Assembly: GCF_002086815.1 (NCBI RefSeq)
Contig: NZ_MVID01000001.1
Coordinates: 62,001-126,000, forward strand
Length of the DNA: 64,000 bases
Source of the DNA: Mycolicibacterium parafortuitum
GTDB taxonomy: Bacteria > Actinomycetota > Actinomycetes > Mycobacteriales > Mycobacteriaceae
Direction of reading: 5' to 3'
Shown: in pieces, positions 59,164 to 64,000 of the stretch
How positions within the stretch are numbered: position 1 is the first letter of the stretch
How the letters are laid out: every line of letters starts with the position of its first letter
Translations under genes and position numbers: made by a program
Notes under the pieces: model-generated
Databases searched by the model: none
What the model saw: only the letters and a program-made list of their open reading frames with translations
Told to the model about the DNA's origin: nothing

Positions 59164-59772
59164 GTGCGGGTGGATTTGATCTGGAGCGTCGTCGCGGTGA
59201 CGATCGCGACGTTCACCGTGCTGCTCGCGGTGCGCCATTTTGTCGCGCTGGGAAGCGAGTGGGTGTTCCACCGCTACGTCGCTGTCGGCGGGTTGGTCGC
59301 GTTCACCGCCGATGCGCTCGCCGACGGCGGCCACCGCATCCGGTTCGAGGTCGGCGGTCCCGGGATCTTCCACAACGTGACCGTGCAGCTGTTCGGTTCA
59401 CCGGAATCCGTTGTGGCGCAACCCGAGGTACGGCACACGATGACCGCCGGTGACCCCGCGCTCGAGTGGACGCTGCCCGCCACCGCCGAACGGGCCTGGG
59501 TGATGGTGACGTGGGTGCGGCCGTATCTGCAGGGTGTGGAATCCGAGGCACTGGCTCGGGTGTTGTCCACCGACCGGCTGTACGAATGGCGTTGGTATTC
59601 CGAGACGTATCGCTACCTGCGCACTGTGGCGCGGTTCGCCGCCCGGCGGGGGTGGGTGCCGGGTGGGGCATCGCTGCGCGATCTGCGGCTCTACGGGCGG
59701 TGGCGGCGGACGTCGTCGAACACCGCCGACGAGCTGCTCGGCCCCGCGGCGACGCCGCCGCCGCTCGTCTGA
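59164..59772 (+). CDS. Hypothetical protein with N-terminal membrane helix
   Basis: A 202-aa protein. The first 25 residues include a hydrophobic stretch (LIWSVVAVTIATFTVLLAV), and the rest is beta-rich then helical, with conserved-looking aromatic patches (RLYEWRWYSETYRYLRT). I do not recognise a family. It is probably a membrane-tethered protein with the body outside or inside undetermined. GTG 59164; GTG 59170 is an alternative. It is convergent with the cutinase gene, separated by 10 bases. Confidence 0.6.
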   Translation: MRVDLIWSVVAVTIATFTVLLAVRHFVALGSEWVFHRYVAVGGLVAFTADALADGGHRIRFEVGGPGIFHNVTVQLFGSPESVVAQPEVRHTMTAGDPALEWTLPATAERAWVMVTWVRPYLQGVESEALARVLSTDRLYEWRWYSETYRYLRTVARFAARRGWVPGGASLRDLRLYGRWRRTSSNTADELLGPAATPPPLV

Positions 59773-59782
59773 GCCGGCGAGG

Positions 59783-60595
59783 TCAGCTCTCGGTGTCCTT
59801 GTCGGCAGGAGCCGCGGTCACCTGGGCCGCGGCGAAGTCGGCGGCCTGCAGAACCAACCCGTCGGAGATGTAGCGGGCGTGGGCGCCGAGGTCGTTGCCG
59901 GGGGAGCAGACGAAGTCGTTGGGCACACACAGGTCGAGCGTCTTGGGCCGGTACAGCGCGCCGATCGTCACCGGAGGCTGCTGGATCACGTCCATGAACC
60001 GTGCCGACGGGGTGCCGAGCAGCGCCACCGCCGCGACATGGTCGGCGATGTCGGCGGGCATCGGTGCGGGCACCTCGGACGCCGACACGCCGTCGGGAAT
60101 CAATTCCGTTGTCACAAAACCCATCACGGCCGCGCCCTGGGAGTAGCCGCCGAGCACCAGTTTGGTGTCCGGACAGTTCATCGCGGTCTGCTGCACGCGG
60201 GTGCTCGCATCGGTGATGCCCGCGACGGCGGTCGGGAAATCGGGGCTGGCCGGATAGTCGACCGCATAGACACGTACCGACTTACCGGCGAGCCTGGACT
60301 GCAGGTCGTCGACGAACTGCTGGCCCATCACCCCGAGCCCGGGCGCCTCCGTCGTGCCGCGGGCGAACACCACCTCGACGTCGGGGCAGGCCGGTACGGG
60401 AGCCGCCAGCGGAACCTCCGCCAAGGGCCCGGGTGCGGGCCCGACACCGGCGGGACCCGGCGCGGGCGGTACCGCGGGCGGGTTCGGTGGTTGCGCAACG
60501 GCATTCGGGGCGATTGCCATCGATATACACGACAGTGCGAAAGCCGCAGCCACCGCGGGGCGTCCGACACTGGTCAGCGAAGCGGTCAATCCCAC
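59783..60595 (-). CDS. Secreted cutinase-family esterase
   Basis: A 270-aa exported lipase/esterase. A signal peptide with the cleavage region APNAVAQPP is followed by a Pro-rich linker and the cutinase core. The nucleophile is in LGGYSQGAAVM, the Asp is in CVPNDFVCSPG (disulfide-bearing loop), and the His is in GAHARYISDG. The core also has VEVVFARGTTEAPG. Mycobacterial members (Culp) hydrolyse lipid esters at the cell surface. GTG 60595 is used. The C-terminal DKDTES is short and polar. Confidence 0.92.
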   Translation of the reverse strand: MGLTASLTSVGRPAVAAAFALSCISMAIAPNAVAQPPNPPAVPPAPGPAGVGPAPGPLAEVPLAAPVPACPDVEVVFARGTTEAPGLGVMGQQFVDDLQSRLAGKSVRVYAVDYPASPDFPTAVAGITDASTRVQQTAMNCPDTKLVLGGYSQGAAVMGFVTTELIPDGVSASEVPAPMPADIADHVAAVALLGTPSARFMDVIQQPPVTIGALYRPKTLDLCVPNDFVCSPGNDLGAHARYISDGLVLQAADFAAAQVTAAPADKDTES

Positions 60596-60898
60596 GCCTC
60601 GATGGTGGCACAGATGGCGGCGTCGGGCAGCCCAAAAATGGCCGTGTCACGAACCTGTGAACGTCACGGTGCGTCCGGCGCGGGGCTCGGTGGATCCGGT
60701 CAGGTCACCGAAGGAGTTTTGCCCCGACTTGCCCAGCGAATTCCCCAACCGAGGCACGTCATCGACTTGGGAGCGGGATGACCTGCGATGGCGTGGGCGC
60801 TTGCCGGACCGAATGCGATTCCGCCGAGCGTGATTCCGCCGGCCACCATCGCGCGGCAACGATCTTGGTCGGTGCTGCGCCGCCACCGATCCCAGCTC
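60596..60898. other. Gene-free spacer before the cutinase gene
   Basis: 303 bases between the bicupin stop region and the cutinase start, both on the minus strand. No convincing gene, palindrome or terminator was seen; small open readings (about 80-107 codons) lack protein-like composition. It should contain the cutinase promoter. Confidence 0.5.
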
Positions 60899-61942
60899 TC
60901 AGTCGACCGGATTGGTGCGGGTCACGATCAACGGGTCGGCCGGGGTGAACGGGAACCGCGGCAGATCCTCGATATGGGTGTCGAACGTGGCGGCCAGCAC
61001 CTCGCGCGAGTAGGCGCTCGCAGATGCGCGGTAACCGATGTCGGCCGGGAACGGCTGGTCGAAGAAGATCAGGAAATGCCACTCGTCGGTGCCGATGTTC
61101 TCGATGTGGTGGGGATAGGCGCGCGGGATGAAGTACATGTCGCCGGCGGTCATCGTCCAGGTGTCGAGCGTGCCGTCGGGGTTCATCACCGTCATCCGTG
61201 CGTCGCCTCGGCGCACATACCCCATCTCCGCGGTGGCCGGGTGCCAGTGCGGTTCACGCATCCCGTCCTCGCTGACGCGCAGTGAGTACATCGAGATGTC
61301 TTTGAGGACAGGCCAGAACTGATCGCGGGCGAACCGGGCGTTTCCGCTGACGTAGTTCAGTCCCGGCGCCTGGGCCTCGATGTCGAACTTGTGTGGGTCG
61401 TCGAAGTACGCGGAGTGTGGGATGTCGGGGGCGCCGGTGCGCGCCGCGAGTTTGCGGTCGGTGGTGTCGCGGCGGATCCGGGCGAGATCGGCGGCGGGCA
61501 GGTCATACGTGTTACCCAGCACCGCGTCGGAGAACGCGCCCATCGTGGCGCCGAAACCGAAATCCTCTGGCCGCTCGTGACGGAACGCGATGATGAACTC
61601 GGCGACGTCCTCACCGATGCTCTCGATGTGGTGCAGCGACCCGGACGCGGCGTAGAACATCTGGCCCGCGGTGACGATGAAGGTGGAGAAGCGGCTGTGG
61701 TCGTCCAGGATGCACACCAGCGCGGTTCCGGACACGCAGTAGGTCAGCTCGTTGGCGTTCGCATGCCAGTGCGGGGTCCGCATGGCGCCCGGGTGGAGCA
61801 GCACCCGCTTGATCGAGAGCCTCGTGAGGATCGGCAGATTGTCGGCGGTGACCCGGCGCATCGAGCCGAGCTCGGACTCCTCGACGATCTCCCCGTGGTG
61901 CAGGGACGCGGTGTGGCTGGAGCGGCTGACGGACGTCGTCAT
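60899..61942 (-). CDS. Bicupin, oxalate-decarboxylase-like
   Basis: A 347-aa protein with two cupin domains. The first has PHWHANANELTYCVSG and SLHHIESIG, the second PHWHPATAEMGYVRRG and YPHHIENIG. Each has the full His-x-His, Glu, His set for a metal such as Mn. The layout is that of oxalate decarboxylase/oxidase-type bicupins, but there is no signal peptide and the lid-loop residue cannot be identified, so the reaction is uncertain. ATG 61942 follows a GGAG ribosome site. Confidence 0.85.
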   Translation of the reverse strand: MTTSVSRSSHTASLHHGEIVEESELGSMRRVTADNLPILTRLSIKRVLLHPGAMRTPHWHANANELTYCVSGTALVCILDDHSRFSTFIVTAGQMFYAASGSLHHIESIGEDVAEFIIAFRHERPEDFGFGATMGAFSDAVLGNTYDLPAADLARIRRDTTDRKLAARTGAPDIPHSAYFDDPHKFDIEAQAPGLNYVSGNARFARDQFWPVLKDISMYSLRVSEDGMREPHWHPATAEMGYVRRGDARMTVMNPDGTLDTWTMTAGDMYFIPRAYPHHIENIGTDEWHFLIFFDQPFPADIGYRASASAYSREVLAATFDTHIEDLPRFPFTPADPLIVTRTNPVD

Positions 61943-62049
61943 GGGAATCTCCTGACGGATCGGGTGCTGTGCAGCCGACTCTGCTCCGTCAGGACAGCGA
62001 GGTCATCGAAGTTGCCACCGATTCGCACTACCTGCTGGCAGGTATTCCG

Positions 62050-62529
62050 CTATCCCGGGGCGCGCAGTGTCAGCGAGTTCAGGCGTGCGCGGGCATCGTC
62101 GGGGATCGGCATCGGGCCGTCGTCGCCGAGCACCACCAGCACGGTGTCGCAGAGGCTGACGCAATTGCCCTCGTGGAACAGCGCCGTGGACGCGACGTAC
62201 GAGGTGCGGCCGAGGTGTCCGATGCCGATCGCGGTGTCGATCACCGACGGCCACGGCGCCTCCCGCAGGTAGTGCACGACGATCGTGGACGTCACGATGC
62301 GCAGCGTCCGCGCGGTGCGGTCGTAGACGTCCGGGAAGACCTGACGGTTCAGTGTGGCCCTGGTGGTTTCGTGCAACGACTCCAGCGCGACGTTGTTCAG
62401 GTGCCCGTTGGCGTCCATATCCCCGAACCGGGTGTCGACGGCGCGGTGCACCGGATAGGTCGCCGCGTCCAGGCGCACCGGGTGCGGCCGCGGCACGGTG
62501 CTGACGAACGTGTTCGGTCCGGAATCCAT
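62050..62529 (-). CDS. Hotdog-fold acyl-CoA thioesterase
   Basis: A 159-aa single hotdog domain of the 4-hydroxybenzoyl-CoA thioesterase type. The catalytic/hotspot segment is TRFGDMDANGHLNNVALESL, with the Asp and the conserved HxNN. The C-terminus is a compact beta sheet. It probably hydrolyses an acyl- or aryl-CoA. ATG 62529 (MDSGPN) is used; the longer reading to 62769 overlaps the divergent gene. It is an isolated gene. Confidence 0.88.
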   Translation of the reverse strand: MDSGPNTFVSTVPRPHPVRLDAATYPVHRAVDTRFGDMDANGHLNNVALESLHETTRATLNRQVFPDVYDRTARTLRIVTSTIVVHYLREAPWPSVIDTAIGIGHLGRTSYVASTALFHEGNCVSLCDTVLVVLGDDGPMPIPDDARARLNSLTLRAPG

Positions 62530-62621
62530 GCGGTCAAGGTAGTGGCCGGGGATCTGCGTGGCGTGTGGTGTCCCCGCCGACCTACCCCGCGGACGGGCGG
62601 CGATGGGGCAGAATCGCGCAG

Positions 62622-63626
62622 ATGACCAACCCGCCGCAACGCCCGGGCCCGCCGGGGTGGCGCGGTCCGGGGACGCCGCCGCCGGACCCCGCGACCCGGC
62701 GGATACCCCGGCCGGACGGACCGGATGCGCGCACCGAGCGGATCCGCGCCCGGCAGCCCGACGCCGCACCGACCGAGAAGCTGCGCCGGGCTGCGCCCGT
62801 CGGCCGTCCGCCGGCCGGGCCGCCGCCGCAGCCCTCGCAGACCCCGCCCTCGCGGACCCCGCCCTCGCGGACCCCGCCGCCGGCCGGTGACAAGCCCCGC
62901 CGCCCAGGGTTTTTCACCCGCCAGACCACCGTGCTGCTGGCCGTGATCGTCATTGCCGCACTCGCGGGCGGGCTGGCCGGCGCGGAGCTGTACGCCAGGC
63001 ACCGCGCCGACGACATCCTCGTCGACGTCGCCGAGTGCGTCGTCGAAGACGGCGCGTCGATCTCCTACGGCGTCAACCCGCCGTTTCTGTGGCAGCACCT
63101 GACCGGCCACTACACGAACATCTCGGTGCTCACCGCCGGCGACCGCGTCCAGTCGGCCGACGGGATGACCGCCGAGGTCACCCTTCAGGACGTGCGGCTG
63201 CACGACTCCGGGGATGCCAAGGGCACCATCGGGAAACTCGACGCGACCCTGACCTGGACCGCCGACGGCATCAAGGAGACCGTCGCGGCGAACCTGCCCG
63301 GGGTGGGCGCACTGATCACCGCGGTGCGCACCGATCCCGCGGCCGGGACGATCGTGTTGGACGCCGGCAGTGCCGCCGTCACCGCCAGACCGGTCGTCAC
63401 CGACGGTGACCTGAACCTCGAGGTGCTCGACGTCAGCGGACCGTTCCCCAAGGACACCGTGCAGTCGGCACTGAACGACCTGACCAAGAAGCTGAACGAC
63501 AACTATCCGCTCGGCATCCAGGCCGACAGCGTCGAGGTCACCGGAACCGGGGTGGTCGGCACGTTCTCCAGCCGCGACGCGTCGATCCCGAACGAGGAGA
63601 CCAACCGCTGCTTCGCGCGGCTGTGA
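62622..63626 (+). CDS. DUF2993 (LmeA-like) membrane-anchored protein
   Basis: A 334-aa protein. The first 105 residues are Pro/Arg-rich and disordered, and include a tandem QTPPSRTPPSRTPPP made by 15-base DNA repeats. A membrane helix (VLLAVIVIAALAGGLAGAEL) anchors a periplasmic DUF2993 domain (VNPPFLWQHLTGHYTNISVL, then LNDLTKKLNDNYPLGIQ). This family includes LmeA, a periplasmic lipid-binding protein of mannan elongation in mycobacteria. Specific function of this paralog is not known. ATG 62622 was chosen. Confidence 0.82.
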   Translation: MTNPPQRPGPPGWRGPGTPPPDPATRRIPRPDGPDARTERIRARQPDAAPTEKLRRAAPVGRPPAGPPPQPSQTPPSRTPPSRTPPPAGDKPRRPGFFTRQTTVLLAVIVIAALAGGLAGAELYARHRADDILVDVAECVVEDGASISYGVNPPFLWQHLTGHYTNISVLTAGDRVQSADGMTAEVTLQDVRLHDSGDAKGTIGKLDATLTWTADGIKETVAANLPGVGALITAVRTDPAAGTIVLDAGSAAVTARPVVTDGDLNLEVLDVSGPFPKDTVQSALNDLTKKLNDNYPLGIQADSVEVTGTGVVGTFSSRDASIPNEETNRCFARL

Positions 63627-63630
63627 CGTC

Positions 63631-64000
63631 TCACTCGCCGCGCGCCAGCTTCTCGATCAGAGGTCGCGTGCGGTAGGCGATCACCTCGTGCATCGCGACC
63701 GACATCGTGGTGCGCTGCACGCCCGGTACGGCCAGGATCAGCCCGGCGACGCGGTACAGGTCGTCGGCGTCGGTCGCCACCACCGCGACCAGCAGATCGG
63801 CGGCCCCCGACAGCCCGGTCACCTGGGTGACCTGGGTGACCTTCTCCAGTTCGGCGATGACGTCTTCGAGGCGGTGCTGGTCGACGACCACGGAGATGAA
63901 CGCCTTCAGCGGATAGCCGAGGTCGCGTGGCGACACACAGCGGTCGATCGGGGCGAGCACCTTGTCCTGGTCCCAGCGCGCCAGCCGAGCCTGCACGGTG
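63631..64000 (-). CDS. Lrp/AsnC-family regulator (C-terminal part, runs off the window)
   Basis: About 123 C-terminal residues of a minus-strand gene whose start lies beyond base 64000. The RAM/ligand domain is visible (LKAFISVVVDQHRLEDVIAEL, VTGLSGAADLLVAVVATDADDLYRV, GVQRTTMSVAMHEVI), and the SLAR-type end of the HTH domain seems to begin near the edge (QARLARWDQDKVL). The ligand is probably an amino acid. Stop only 4 bases after the convergent LmeA-like gene. Confidence 0.88.
   Translation of the reverse strand, partial: TVQARLARWDQDKVLAPIDRCVSPRDLGYPLKAFISVVVDQHRLEDVIAELEKVTQVTQVTGLSGAADLLVAVVATDADDLYRVAGLILAVPGVQRTTMSVAMHEVIAYRTRPLIEKLARGE

Overview
The window is a high-GC chromosome segment of a mycobacterium, most likely a fast-growing environmental species (Mycolicibacterium type). 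The evidence is an antigen 85 mycolyltransferase with an intact Ser-Glu-His triad, a tmRNA with a mycobacterial-type tag (ADSNQRDYALAA), the FadE24/FadE23 pair next to hisN, fprA, prfB-ftsE-ftsX-smpB, an F420-type Ddn-like reductase, and many GTG starts with 4-base start/stop overlaps. Intact galT-galK and the absence of PE/PPE genes argue against the M. tuberculosis complex. No insertion sequence, prophage, CRISPR array, rRNA or classical tRNA was seen.

Layout. Bases 1-3.2 kb hold the 3' end of an unknown gene followed by galT-galK-galM-like, a Leloir galactose operon with overlapping stop/start codons. From 3.3 to 6.2 kb an aminoglycoside-phosphotransferase-fold kinase and a partner of unknown function are divergent from a TetR regulator. 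From 7.0 to 22.4 kb, on the minus strand, lies a complete nuoA-N operon for proton-pumping NADH:quinone oxidoreductase. It is followed by a crotonase gene and preceded by a degenerate response-regulator gene.

From 23 to 34.9 kb is an accessory block. A methyltransferase and a SnoaL-like gene are divergent across a MerR-type operator. A compact ten-gene minus-strand operon runs from a homogentisate-dioxygenase-like enzyme through an alpha/beta hydrolase, a CoA-transferase, an HMG-CoA-lyase-like enzyme, TetR, an acyl-CoA dehydrogenase, a kinase-fold protein and DUF6285 to a virginiamycin-B-lyase-like propeller. Upstream is a TetR/flavin monooxygenase/Ddn-like reductase group. I regard the ten-gene operon as the best candidate for an undescribed catabolic pathway in the window.

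From 35.3 to 51.3 kb are mostly core mycobacterial genes: antigen 85, an AcuI-type reductase, a molybdopterin oxidoreductase, an M20 amidohydrolase, fadE23-fadE24, hisN, fprA, prfB, an MscS-type channel, ftsE, ftsX and smpB. After smpB come a DMT transporter that seems to start at CTG, a membrane GGDEF-EAL protein, and ssrA, which is the partner of smpB in trans-translation. From 55 to 64 kb are single genes: MmpS-like, RibD/DHFR-like, NYN-LOTUS, DUF2252, cutinase, bicupin, hotdog thioesterase, LmeA-like, and the 3' part of an Lrp/AsnC regulator that runs off the edge.

Small-scale features include MIRU-like mini-ORF repeats placed exactly between nuoD and nuoE and, in a related form, between an acyl-CoA dehydrogenase and a kinase gene. 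There are also a 25-bp tandem repeat upstream of fadE24, a 44-bp repeat pair between convergent genes, a 19-bp-arm palindrome, a CRP-like site before nuoA, a TetR-type palindrome, and two strong intrinsic terminators. All assignments come from reading the sequence and from recall of protein families; no database search was run.
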